Shown in pieces: positions 13,532 through 23,982 of a DNA stretch of 64,000 bases. The position numbers were made by a program, and so were the translations under genes. Below the pieces are notes generated by a model. That model was not told the DNA's origin and made no database searches. It worked only from the letters and a program-made list of their open reading frames with translations. The first letter of the stretch is position 1. Each line of letters begins with the position of its first letter. The DNA comes from Scylla paramamosain (lineage: Eukaryota > Arthropoda > Malacostraca > Decapoda > Portunidae), in contig NC_087168.1 of the NCBI RefSeq assembly GCF_035594125.1, positions 15,117,150 through 15,181,149 of the forward strand, in the 5' to 3' direction.

Positions 13532-16500
13532 TAAAAGAGAGAAAGTAAAAGAAAGAAAAGACAAAGAAAGAGAGAAAAAAAAAGAAAGAAAAAGAAAGAA
13601 AGATAACCATACACACACGACCAACAGACAAACAGACACACAAAACAAATGAACAAACATACCTACAAACAAACATACTATATACAAAGAAACAGACAGA
13701 CAGATGACCACCACGTGTTTACAACGGCACATAAACAACTAACGCCTGTCCGACCCCCGACAGGCGGTAAAGGCACTGTGCTGCAGGAGGGCTGTGTGGT
13801 GCATGTGGTGTTCCTGGAGGCTGCGGGGTCTGGCGGAGGAACGGGCGGTAGACAGAAAGGTGCAAGCGGATGGGACGGGCAGGATCTGTATCTACCCTCT
13901 GCTCCTGTCACCGCACCCCGCTCCCACCTCCTCATCCTTGTACCTTTCGCTTCTACAGGTTTGTTTTCTTGTAATAAGGGATTCATACGGACTTCATTTC
14001 AAATATTTAAGGTAAGGAACATCGATGGTAGTGATACAGGACTTAGACTTGTGTTCAGAAATGCTCTGCTGTCTCGCCACGATTATTTCAAAGGCCACAG
14101 AGATGATTAACCGGGTTCTCAAGAGTGTTTTTTTTCCTGTTAATAATATAGAAAACTTGTTAATTTATCACTAGAGCCGTAAAAATTTTAACACCCTTAG
14201 AAACCCGTGCATCTTCAACTACAGCAAATAATTTTTACAATACTCTGGAGGTTAGCGAAGGACTCCCATGCTAGTACAATTAAAATAGTTCAAGTCATAA
14301 GGTGGTGAAGAAAATAATAATCAGGCAGAGAGTTTTAGAATTTAGTTACTCTGTCCCTTTATTTTTTACATTATAAAAAAACAAAACAAAAACAAGAGTG
14401 CATACAGGTACGAAGAAAAGGTGGGAATGAAGAAGGATATGAGATGATGGGCTGTCTACCGTACTATTTCCACCACCTGTCATACACAAACCTTGCCCTC
14501 CTTCCTTCCTAGTACCCACAGATGACCGGAGTAACTGCTGTGCTCCTTCACCACCACTTGCCACGCCACAGATAAAAAAAAAAAAAAAAGAAAGGGGGGT
14601 GAGAAATGAAGGGGAACAGTAGTAGATATGAGCTGGTGGGCTGCCTATCTTGCTTTTTTCTCGATCTCTAATACATAAGCCTTGCCCTTCCTTCCCGGTG
14701 CCCACAGATTACCGGAGAGTGACCACCGTGCTCCTACACCGCCACCTGCCACTCCACGTCGACATTCGCCTCCTTGTCCCTCAGGTTTCCGATCAAGGTG
14801 AGAAAGTATATCAAGTTACAACAAGTCACCATTACTACGCTAAAACGATCCTTCCCCTGTCATTTAGTCGTTTCACTGCGATATGCCACAAGTCACAGCA
14901 CTAAGCACTGTATACGATCTCTACAGGCACTTACAAAAAAAAAAAAGTTATTAAAAAGGATAGAGCTTCCAATGTATAATTTGAATGATGTTAAGATATG
15001 GTTGTATAATGAAAAGAAATGTGTCAGAGTGGTATGTGATTAAAAAAAAAAGTCAAATAGCAGTGAAAAAGTTAAACGTGAATATCATCATTTGCGTGAG
15101 TCTTTACAATGTCTAACTAGTATAATGCCTAGAAATGGCTGTATAATGAAAGATATGTCCCAGAGTGGTGTGTGATTTAAGAAACTATATCTCAAATAGT
15201 AGTTAAAGGGTTAAGAGTGAATAAGAATAACATAATTTACGTGGGTCTGATTGTATGAGTGATGAGTATGAGGAGTGAAGTACAGGAACTTTACCTCTTA
15301 CCAGGCAAAGGGCCTCTCGTGAATGTGTATCGGCGTTGTCTTCACTGCCAGGAAGGAGACGTGGGAGTACGGTGGGCGGGCTGGTGGGCGTCTGGAGGCT
15401 TCACGGACCCGCACACTTTGCTTCGTGAACAGCTCAGGTGGGCTCATGGTTTGCACTGCGACACTCATAAGAAAACGAGAAAATTGAGGTTTAAGTTAGG
15501 TATCATTGCTTATCTTTACATCGTATCAAAACCAGAGCGGATGTGAAGCAAGTGACACGCACAAGAACAACTGCATCATGAACCATATTCTGAAACACTT
15601 CAGCGCCGCACTCCGACTACTTTCAAAAGGCTCAAGAATTTGAAGTTGCACGGAATTTTAAGGGTGTTTTTACGACTCTAGTGACAGGTTAACAGCATTG
15701 CTACATTATTAACTGGAGAAACTCTCTTGAGAACCCGGCTAATCATCTCTGCGGCCTTTGAAAATATCCGTGATAAGACATCAAAGCGTTTCTGCGACTC
15801 TCCCCGGATACTTTCAAAAGGCTGTAGAATTTGAAATTACACGGATTTTTAAGGGTGTTTTTAAAGTTCTAGTGATAGATTAACAACATTGCTACATTAT
15901 TAACTGGAGAAACGCTCTTGAGAACCCGGCTAATCATCTCCGTGGCCTTTGAAAATAGTCGTGGTGAGGGAGCATAATTTGGGTGGTCATTGTTACCTTT
16001 TATTTTCCCCCACATAGGGACCTGCACGGCCACGTCTTCCACAGCGTCACGATGGACTTCGCTCCTTTCATCGACTACGACAAGACGCAGGAGCAGCCGG
16101 GGGGCGTCGTCATACCCAGAGACTCCATGGACATACGTATCCTGCAGGAGGCCGCCAGAGTGCTCAATTTCTCCTTCGTGTTACGGGAACCGAGCGACGG
16201 CCAGTGGGGGTGAGGAGGAGGCGGTGATGGGGGTGAATGTAGGGGTGACAGGAATGAGGTGGGGAGTAGATGAGGGTTGAAGTAAGGTGAGTAATGGTGT
16301 AGCAAGTGGGGTGACGATTCTTTTTCGTGTACTTTTTTCCCCTCTCTTCTCCTTTGTAAGTGTTCGAAAATCCAACTACGGGCATAAAAGAGTAAACAAA
16401 AAAAAAAAAAAGATCAAGGAAAGAAAGACAGCTTACTAAAAAGGAACAACCAGAAAGAAAGAAAGAAAAAAAATATAAAGAATAAAGACCAATTTAGTTT

Positions 16501-16606
16501 CTGGTGGCGTCTTGATATTCCTGTTTTTTAAGCAGTGCAAGTCGTAGGAAGGAGGAAAGAAAACGTAGACAAGATGAGAATGCCAGAGTTTACCATATCA
16601 GTATGC

Positions 16607-16683
<77 letters not shown>

Positions 16684-19600
16684 TCAGTTACCTTCTAGAG
16701 AACGGCTCGTGGACGGGGACGGTGGGCACAGTGCAGCGCGGGAAGGTGGACTTTTCCATGATGCTCTCGATCACCTGGGAGAGAACCTACGCTGTCGACT
16801 TCACCCGCGCCTACTTCGTGGAGCCCATGACCTTCGTAATGCGCAAGCCCGGCCCCCTCCCGCAGTGGCAGGCGCCCGTCAAGCCCTTCAGCTGTGAGGC
16901 AGAGAGGGGTTTTGTGTGACTGATTATTATTAGTGTTGGTATATGAGTGTTAGTGTTGGTATTGGTGATGCGTAGTGTCAGTTGGTGGTGTGTATATGGT
17001 ACCAACCCATCAGACAGCTTCAGTAACGAGTAGGTATTAGGAGAGGTAGGGTGTGTTTTATCCCTTTCCAGTATTAGTGCTAGTATTTTAGTGTCAATTA
17101 GTGATGTGTAGCCTGTTCCAACTCCCCAGGCAGCCTTCAGTAAGGAATAGGTATTAGGAGAGGAAGGGTGTGTGTTTATCCCTGTCCAGTGAATCATTTG
17201 AGGTACTCGTACTTATTCGTTCATAAATGCCTACACTGGTTTCCTGAAATGAGTAAATGGCGTAGAGTACAGTGCACAAAAGAATAGAAAAATATAAGTT
17301 GTGTGGTGAACTCTCATGTCATCGCTCTACTGCTAATTCTCCTTCAAGTTACATTAAATTGCCTTCTAAACCACACAAAAATTTCCCATTCCCGTATCCA
17401 CTAACAATGAGTGCCGCTATTAAATTTTTCCTCCTTTTCCTTCTACAACTCATTAACTACCACGTAAACCACACATGAACTTCCCCATTCCTATTTACAC
17501 CAACAACAACGAGTGCTAATAATTTCCCTCCTTTCCCTATTACAACTCATTAACCTTGCATGTCTTATAAATGCCTTTCTTTCTGCATCCTCCACAGGGC
17601 AGGTATGGCTGATGGTGACCGTGAGTGTCCTTCTAGCTGGCCCTGTCATATGGCTCGTGCTGTCCCTCACGCCTTACGCTCGTGGATATTCTACTGAAGG
17701 AACAGCAGAAGGAAAGCTGAATGGGTTGGAGGAAGAACATGAAAGCAATCATGGTCTGGGTTTGTTGTGTCTCTACATGGTAGGACCGATTTTTGCTGAG
17801 CCTGTGCCTTTTAATCCCAGGTGAGACTGAGAGAGAGAGAAGGAGGTGGGGGGATGGGGAAGGTTAACGTGAGCTGTTTCCAAGTATTTTTTTTTATTGT
17901 TCATATGCCGAGTATACGTATTTTGTTGTTGTTGTTGTTGTTGTTGTTTACTTTGTAGTTAATGTTGCTCTCTCTTGTTCTTTTTGTTCTTTATCTTATT
18001 CTTTCTCCTTGTCGTCCTCATCTTTCTCTTTCCGCTCCTCCTCTTTGTCCTTTCTTTCCTCGTCCTCCTCTTCCTACTCCCTTTTTTTTCTTCTTTTCCT
18101 CTCCATCGTTTTTTTCGTCATCGTCGTCTTCCAGCTCCTCTTCATAAAAGACAAGAAACACAAGGAGTAGAGACAAAGATAACTACACCTTGATAACTCC
18201 TATATTCCCTTGTATTCTCATGTTCTTTCTTATATTACCACAGAGGCTCAAGCGGGCGGGTGCTGTGCGGGCTATGGTGGTTCTTCTGCATCCTCACCAC
18301 CACACTGTACCGAGGGAGTCTCATTGCCCGCCTCACCGTGCCCACGCGCAGCTCCACACTGGACACCCTGGAGCAGCTGGCCGCGTCTAACCTGGAGTGG
18401 GGCATGCTGGACACTTACGGCTCAGGCTATCAACTGTTCAGGGCGTCTCAGGTGAGGTGTGAGTGTATTGAAGTAAATGTGGACGACTTAGGAACGAGCT
18501 AGATTCCAGGCGGCCGTTCGTAAGTCGTTATGTTCGAGTATGTACTACATCAGGCATCTTTCCTCCCCCACCCTCCTTGTTTTTTTTCCTCAGGTACCAG
18601 TGTACGTGTCGCTGTTCAAAGAGATGCAGTACTACAACATGCGCCACTCCATGGAGCGTGTGCTGAAGGGCAAATATGCCTTCATCTCCTGGAAAACCTA
18701 TTTCAGGAACCTCATCGCGCGGGACTACACGGACAGGAACGGTGATACGCAGGTACAGTACCTGTCGGTGGAACCTCGGATTGTCCACTCGCCCTCATTC
18801 TTGTTCTGTCCAGTTTGCTAATGCAAGAGTTAACCAGTATTTTAATTTCCATCATTATTCTATCCGCTTGGTATTGCAAGAGTTAATGAGTAAGTAATTA
18901 TTGGAATCTCGCTGTGCAATATTTTCCACTTGCTTTATTTTTTTTTCTGTCCACTACTAATGCAAGAGTTAACTGGTATTTTCACTCTTTCATCCCTTTC
19001 ACTGGTAAACTCTGTAACTCTCGACTTGCTTACATTTTTTTTCTCCTTCCTACGACTTGAAGTGTTTCAAAGAACAGCGGCAAGGCACCTCCGGAACTAG
19101 ACATTTATTTATTTTTATACTCTGACGTCTTAGGAGTGGCAAACTGCAGGGGCTTTTTCTCCTCCTCCTCCTCCTCTTCCTCCTTCTTCTCCTCCTACTA
19201 TTACGCCCCCTCTTTTTTTTTCGTGCCCTTGGCCAGTGATGGGGTCAGTCATCTATATGGGCTCTGAAAATAGTCCTGTTGAAAGGGAAAAGCGTTTCAG
19301 AATACAGGCGTTACTAGCACACTTACCTCTCTATACACAGGTGCACATTGCTCGTGAGGACTTCTTCCCCGGTGGCTTCGGGTGGGCCTTTCCCAAGAAC
19401 TCCCCTTACCTTATCAAGTTCGACAAGATATTCCAGCGGCTGATCGAGTCTGGCGTGGTGGAGAAGTGGATGGACGACCTGATCCAGCTGTCGGCATCCG
19501 CGAGCAAAGAGAAGCAGGTGGCGGGGACAGCGGCAGCGGAGGTGGAGGGTCCGCGCGCCTTCACCGTCTATCACTTGCAAGGCATCTTTCTGTTCACGGG

Positions 19601-19706
19601 CGGCGGCATGTTCCTGGCGCTGCTTGCTCTGGTGGGGGAGGTTCTCATGGTTCGCTTCTCTGCGCGCACCCACCACTCCACAGCGCTTTCACTGACTAAT
19701 CACTGA
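12629..19706 (+). CDS. Divergent ionotropic receptor (IR, iGluR superfamily), 11 exons
   Basis: Predicted ligand-gated cation channel of the arthropod IR family, used for chemo-, thermo- or hygrosensation. My model has exons 12629-12712, 13030-13327, 13764-13958, 14708-14797, 15305-15437, 16018-16209, 16688-16893, 17598-17820, 18244-18451, 18594-18752 and 19341-19706, all GT-AG with consistent phases, 717 aa. Residues 1-20 are a signal peptide. About 250 residues of extracellular N-terminus follow, then ligand-binding lobe S1 (268-399, with NGSWTGTVGTVQRGKVDFS and ITWERTYAVDF), TM1 (about 402-423), a pore region, TM3 (about 478-503, LYRGSLIARLTVP), lobe S2 (504-670, FPKNSPYLIKFDKIF) and TM4 (about 677-699). 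Aligned by eye to AMPA receptors, the S1 Arg is kept (Arg363), while the ligand Thr and Glu are Gly535 and Trp576, so glutamate is unlikely to be the ligand. An unusually long acidic insert (about 429-452, TEGTAEGKLNGLEEEHESN) follows TM1. Subfamily not assigned. Confidence 0.93.
12931..13021 (+). repeat. (CT)n tract acting as polypyrimidine tract of IR intron 1
   Basis: About 45 CT units end eight bases before the exon 2 acceptor (cttgtacag, exon from 13030). No other pyrimidine tract is available between the repeat and the AG. Confidence 0.9.
13444..13528. repeat. (GA)n microsatellite in IR intron 2
   Basis: Pure GA run of about 84 bp followed by about 70 bp of impure purine-rich sequence (aaag, gaaa units). 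Confidence 0.97.
14055..14215 (-). repeat. Repeat E copy, reverse orientation, IR intron 3
   Basis: Reverse complement carries the repeat E words in order: tctagtgataaattaaca, gagaacccggttaatcat and cctttgaaataatcgtggcga. It is about 160 bp and partly degraded. Confidence 0.75.
14522..14570 (+). pseudogene. Decayed duplicate of IR exon 4
   Basis: An acceptor-like tacccacag is followed by atgaccggagtaactgctgt and ccaccacttgccacgccac. This parallels the true exon 4 start 186 bp downstream (tgcccacag, then attaccggagagtgaccacc and cgccacctgccactccac). The similarity extends into the intron on the 5' side (gatgggctgtctacc versus ggtgggctgcctatc; aaaccttgccctccttcctt versus aagccttgcccttccttccc). 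A 2-bp loss relative to exon 4 shifts the frame and the copy runs into poly-A, so it is not usable as an in-frame alternative exon. Confidence 0.8.
14975..15245 (+). repeat. Degenerate tandem duplication in IR intron 4
   Basis: Two copies of about 125-145 bp share ggttgtataatgaaaagaaatgt / ggctgtataatgaaagatatgt, cagagtggtatgtgatt / cagagtggtgtgtgattt, and a shared tail (tcaaatag..., gttaaacgtgaat / gttaagagtgaat, tttgcgtgagtct / tttacgtgggtct). Confidence 0.8.
15585..15790 (+). repeat. Repeat E copy (first of a tandem pair), IR intron 5
   Basis: Well-preserved copy: ctttcaaaaggct, gaagttgcacgg, aagggtgtttttacgactct, agtgacaggttaacagc, attgctacattattaactgg, gagaacccggctaatcatct, ggcctttgaaaat and aaagcgtttctgcgactc. 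Confidence 0.85.
15797..15985 (+). repeat. Repeat E copy (second of a tandem pair), IR intron 5
   Basis: Immediately follows the first copy head to tail with the same word order (ctttcaaaaggctgtagaat, gttctagtgatagattaaca, gagaacccggctaatcatct, ggcctttgaaaatagtcgtg). It ends just before the exon 6 acceptor at 16017. Confidence 0.85.
16612..16682 (+). repeat. (CT)n tract acting as polypyrimidine tract of IR intron 6
   Basis: About 35 CT units run into ccttcag, the exon 7 acceptor (exon from 16688). This is the second intron of the gene whose 3' splice site depends on a microsatellite. Confidence 0.92.
16965..17195 (+). repeat. Tandem duplication, about 110-115 bp, IR intron 7
   Basis: Both copies contain tagtgtca[g/a]tt, then ccaac, then gtaggtattaggagagg / ataggtattaggagagg, agggtgtgt and tatccct[t/g]tccagt. 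Confidence 0.88.
17349..17560 (+). repeat. Second tandem duplication in IR intron 7
   Basis: Two copies of about 105 bp share aaaccacaca, ttcccattcc / ccccattcc, acaa[t/c]gagtgc, cctcctttccct-type tracts and ctacaactcattaac / ttacaactcattaac. Confidence 0.85.
18803..19005 (+). repeat. Imperfect direct repeats in IR intron 10
   Basis: The words ctgtcca..., gctaatgcaagagttaaccag and tattttaatttcc (from about 18806) recur as ctgtccactactaatgcaag, agttaactgg and tattttcactc (from about 18946). A third, partial copy (tattgcaagagttaatgag) lies near 18870. Confidence 0.8.
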
Positions 19707-19735
19707 ATAGGAACGAGAAAACTGCGGCATCTTTC

Positions 19736-20050
19736 TCTTCATAATGGCTTCCTTCTGGCTCTGTTCGCTCTGCCAGACGTGTTAATGGCCACTATTCTGC
19801 ATCGCTTTTCTTGACTAATTACTGAACAGGAACGAGAAAACTGGTGCATCTTTGTCTTCATTACGGCTTCCTTCAGGCGCCATTCGCCCCACTAAACGTG
19901 TTAATTGCTTATGTCTCCTCTCGCTGCCACAATAATTCTGAATGTAATGAAATCGATAACGTGGTATTGAAGAGGGTTAATGGTCTTTGTTTCCCTCTTC
20001 AGCCATTACTTTGCATCTCTTTTGTTTATTAGTTACGGGGAATGAGTGAG
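19736..20050 (+). repeat. Decayed copies of the IR terminal coding segment in its 3' flank
   Basis: The TM4-to-stop segment of exon 11 (from ggcatctttctgttca at 19581) plus its trailing ggaacgagaaaactg is repeated from 19736. That copy starts ggcatctttctcttca and ends gactaattactgaacagg + aacgagaaaactgg. It is repeated again from about 19845 (gcatctttgtcttca, cttcaggcgc, cgtgttaattgc), and a partial fourth trace (attactttgcatctcttttg, ttagttacggggaatgag) lies at about 19990-20050. The copies contain stops, so they are not coding. Confidence 0.8.
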
Positions 20051-20880
20051 AGATTGCCAGCCAGTGTGTTTGTCTGCCTCCCTTGATGATGGATAAGCTT
20101 GTGGTGCCGCGAGGTGCCTGAGTGGCCTGGACAGAGTAACAATGCAAGTCTACGCAAGATCGAAATATTTAGTACAGTGAGCAAGTGCGCATTTGTCACT
20201 TATTTTGTCCTGTGTTTTTATGGATATGCTTTTTCTATTTTTTTTTCTATTTCTTATTTGTTTATTCATTTATATCTCTCTTTTTTTTTTTTAACTCTCA
20301 TGACCAGTGGACATATTTTCTGTTATGTTTGTTGTTGTTCTTGTGCTTTTATTCCTTATTTGATAGTTCATGCTGCTCTCCCTTGTTCTTGTTCTTTTTT
20401 TTATTTTCTTTTTATCTTTTAATTTCCAGTTAAGGACCCCAGTCAAGGGCATAAAATTAATTAAGAAAAGAAAGAAAAAAGAAAAAAACGCTTACAAAAC
20501 CTCTAACAAACCAACTTACCAACTTACTAACTAACTAAATAAATAAACTCACTTTTACCTATCACTTGCATTTCGACTCACTTCACCTGCCATGGGGTCG
20601 CGCTGCCGAGGTGAACGCACTCCACTACACCATAACGACGCTCTATGTTTGGCAGTAAAGCGCTAACCCCACGCCCGTAAAAACTATGAAATTAATAAAG
20701 GTAAATCCAGCGCCGCCACCTTCATCTCTCTAAACGACGAAAGCAATTTCCATGTCACTGCAGTTTAGTACGGGAAAGGTTCACTGACACTGTGTCCCCC
20801 TGTTGCCGCGGGCACAACTGTTCAGGAATACAAATATAAACTTCTTTCGGACACCTTGAGCTTCTTTCGTTTTCTTTGTT
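20051..20880. other. Intergenic, no gene seen
   Basis: T-rich low complexity (20220-20430), AAAG/AACT low complexity (20450-20550) and otherwise unremarkable sequence. Confidence 0.5.
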
Positions 20881-20885
20881 CTGTT

Positions 20886-21306
20886 ATACTCATTACTCTC
20901 GTGTCTTTCTTCATTGCATTTATAAACTTTCTCTCCTCCTTTTGTCCTGTCTGTCTAGTTCCGTCCTTTCCTCTTATTTCTGTCTGGTAGGTCCGTCTCC
21001 TGCATCCACGTACTCCTCATTTCTTTCTCTTCCTTGTCTTCTGTTACACCCATCGCTCAAACGTTTTCTTTCACCTCATCCACAGACTTTCTCTCTTCTT
21101 TTCGTCCTGCCTGGTGGATCTGTCTTCAGCATCTTCCTCCTCATGGGCGCCTCACTTATCCCTCTCTCTTCTTCGTCTTCTGTTTCACTCATCACACACG
21201 TCTTCCTTCCATGCATCCATGAACTCATCATCTTTTCTTCTTGTCTGGTTGGTCTATCTCCACTATCCACGTCCTCCTCCTCTCTCCTCTGCACATGACC
21301 AAACAA
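20886..21306 (-). pseudogene. Tandemly repeated remnant of a LINE ORF2 C-terminus
   Basis: On the minus strand the words FGHVQRREEEDVD and MLKTDPPGRTKRREK resemble the C-terminal end of many LINE ORF2 proteins (GHVxRR...GRRxRGRPKRR type). At DNA level the region is about 2.7 imperfect copies of a ~140-160 bp unit (ctctcttcttttcgtcctgc / ctcctccttttgtcctgtc / tcatcttttcttcttgtctg). No intact ORF. The LINE assignment is inference from motif resemblance. Confidence 0.45.
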
Positions 21307-21635
21307 TCTCAGTCCCGCCTTCCTACGTCCCCAAACTGAACTCCGTGCGCTGTCCTGGAGGAGGAACTAATAAAGTGAATTAAAAACCTCGGCTTTAAAG
21401 TGGGGTAGGGGGGGGTCACAGTCCGGTGTTATCATTGCCTTCATCTTTCTGGCTCCATTCCGCGCCTGGAGAATGGGAGGGGTGGAAAAAGTGAAATAAA
21501 ATGAGATTGTCTGTGAAGGCATTGACGTCGAATATCTGACAGGTGTTGTAAAGTTAAATTAAGTAAATAAATAAATAAATAGTAATGATATTAAAATAAA
21601 AAAATAAAATTAAATAAAAATTGGTACATAAATAA

Positions 21636-21652
21636 TGATAATGATAATAATG

Positions 21653-21695
<43 letters not shown>

Positions 21696-21711
21696 TAATA
21701 ATAATAATAAT
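21636..21711. repeat. (AAT)n microsatellite with TGATAATAA variants
   Basis: About 76 bp of AAT trinucleotides with ATG interruptions. Confidence 0.95.
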
Positions 21712-21838
21712 TTCTAGCAGCCAGCACTTTTCTTAATTTTGGATATTCTTTTTTTGTTTTTGGACAACGATCTTTTGGGGATGACATCTTCACTGAATCT
21801 TTTCTTTTTTTTCCTTTCCTTGACCAGAACTCCTCTTA

Positions 21839-21839
<1 letters not shown>

Positions 21840-21870
<31 letters not shown>

Positions 21871-21894
21871 GACACACACACACACACACACACA
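21840..21894. repeat. (CA)n microsatellite
   Basis: CA run with single interruptions (at, ga) of about 55 bp. Confidence 0.97.
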
Positions 21895-21899
21895 AAGGG

Positions 21900-22000
21900 C
21901 GTTTCATAACACAAGGTCAGGCGTGTTAAACCATTACTAGAATCACACAGACACCCTTGAAAACCTCAACAGCGTCCACTACAGCTTGGTGGAAGCCGTG
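21900..22000 (-). repeat. Partial repeat E copy
   Basis: Reverse complement contains tttcaagggtgtctgtgtga, ttctagtaatggtttaaca and cttgtgttatgaaacgcc, matching the 5' half of repeat E in degraded form. Confidence 0.5.
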
Positions 22001-22384
22001 AGGTAAAAAAATAAAAAATAAATAAATAAAAACACCAAACCTCTACGAACCCGGATCCCACAGGTAAGACTGGCGTAATAATTCTGTTCATCATGATCAA
22101 CACCCCCAGGCCAGACACAGACTCCCACGCGATCTTTAACCCAAGGCTGACGAACTGTCCGTCATAACACTCCTGTCAATGGCCATCACGCTTCACCACG
22201 TCTGGTCGCTGAGCTAAACGTGTACCAGTCTACAGCTGTTGGGTTGGATAAGTGGGGGAAGGGTTGTGTGTTTAGCGAGACGGCCAGACGGGAATGATAT
22301 AGCACGTCAGATAACCATGATCGGAAGTCAGATAACATGCCACACGTTTCTCAATCTATTTAGTTTTTTTTCTTTTTCTTTTCA

Positions 22385-22690
22385 CATGTTCTCATTCTGG
22401 TTAGCGTTTTCATTCTACACGTTCTCATTCTTTGTAGTGTTTTCATTCATTCCGCACGTTCTCCTGTTTAAGGGTCTCATTTCACACGTTCTCGTTCTGT
22501 TTAGCGTTCTCATCCCGCACGTTCTCATTCTGTTCAGTGTTTTCTTCTCTCTAAACGTCCTCATTATGCTTAGCGCTCTAATTCCACACGTTCTTATTCT
22601 GTTCAGTGTTTTCTTCTCTCTACACGTCCTCATTATGCTTAGCGCTCTAATTCCACACGTTCTCATTTTGTTCAGCGTTTTCCTTAATTC
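22385..22690 (+). repeat. Minisatellite of ~33/36-bp monomers with a 69-bp dimer period
   Basis: Monomers built on cacgttctcattctgtt + tagcgtt. A dimeric 69-bp unit (attctgttcagtgttttc...gcgctctaattccacacgtt) repeats exactly or nearly so from 22527 and again from 22596. Both strands are open over much of it because of the repeat period; I do not call a gene. Confidence 0.9.
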
Positions 22691-23420
22691 ATCTGATCTG
22701 ACAGTCTCCTAGAAAACCTGACACCTGATAGATTCTTACCTGATCAGAAGACTTAAGAATGAGGGAAAATCATAAAACACAGTAGAAGTATAAATAAATG
22801 CAACATATTCATTTATTTTATTTATTTATTTATTTATTTATTTTTTTTTTACCAGGATTGTACGACATTCAGCCACTTACGTACGATATTCTTGTTACCC
22901 TGGCCTGAATTGCCCCTCATTTGGAATTCTTTTTGTTTGTTTCTTCTTGGGAGTGACAATTAGCGTTTTTTTTTTTCTGAGTTTGATTTTGCTCTTTGGT
23001 CTATCTCTTTCGTGAATAAAAAAAGAAAAGAAAAAGAAATAATAATAATAACACAAAAAAAGAACATGTACGTGATGATGCCATGCTTATAATACGTGAA
23101 GAGTGGCTTTACCACATTCACACATCATGCTACACTTAAAAAAAAAAAAAAATAGAGTTAAGAAAAGACTCCTAGATTCCAAATATATGAAGATTACCTC
23201 AGAAAAAGAGAAAGAAACAAGTAGGACATTAATTCTTGAACTGAGCTGCCTTACCTTAGCTACCAGAAAATACATCAAGCAACCGGATTAGGAGGAGGAT
23301 GGTCACTATTAGTATACACCACCCCTATTGCCAGTCTTGGAACAGGAATTCAAATACAGATTCCAGCGATTAGAATGAATGAGAACCAGACAAGCAGCAC
23401 GCGTTTCCCACACATCATGG

Positions 23421-23422
<2 letters not shown>

Positions 23423-23508
<86 letters not shown>
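23423..23508. repeat. (GA)n microsatellite
   Basis: Pure GA run of about 86 bp. Confidence 0.98.
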
Positions 23509-23512
<4 letters not shown>

Positions 23513-23591
23513 AACCCTCTCCTACTCTTGAATGGGGCAGTGACAGCAGCAATTCAATACACTTGGAAGTGACCTCAACGGAAAGGACATT

Positions 23592-23593
<2 letters not shown>

Positions 23594-23681
<88 letters not shown>
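23594..23681. repeat. (CT)n microsatellite
   Basis: Pure CT run of about 88 bp. With the GA run at 23423-23508 it forms an inverted purine/pyrimidine pair about 85 bp apart. Confidence 0.98.
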
Positions 23682-23684
<3 letters not shown>

Positions 23685-23732
23685 CGTCCATCCTTTCAGC
23701 AGTCAATCAATTAACTAATCAATCAATCAACG

Positions 23733-23735
<3 letters not shown>

Positions 23736-23828
<93 letters not shown>
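23736..23828. repeat. (CT)n microsatellite
   Basis: Pure CT run of about 93 bp, separated from the previous one by a 54-bp spacer with an AATC/ATCA repeat. Confidence 0.98.
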
Positions 23829-23831
<3 letters not shown>

Positions 23832-23839
23832 CTACTTAC

Positions 23840-23902
23840 CTATGTATGTTTGCATGTATGTATGTATGTATGTATGCATGTATGTATGTATGTATATATG
23901 TA
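23840..23902 (-). repeat. (TATG)n tract at the LINE 3' end
   Basis: Interrupted TATG/CATG tetranucleotides directly abut the LINE 3' end. On the LINE strand they read as an (ACAT)n tail, consistent with CR1/RTE-like elements that end in a short tandem repeat rather than poly-A. Confidence 0.8.
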
Positions 23903-23982
23903 CATAAGAACATAAGAAATAAGGGAAGCTGCAAGAAGCGACCAGGACTACACGTGGCAGTCCCTGTATGAAACACACCTAC

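Noticed and set aside
13959..14019. Extension of IR exon 3 to a gtaagg donor at 14012
   Set aside because: The GTTTGT donor at 13959 is weaker but keeps phase with exon 4 (split Asp codon); the longer version breaks the frame.
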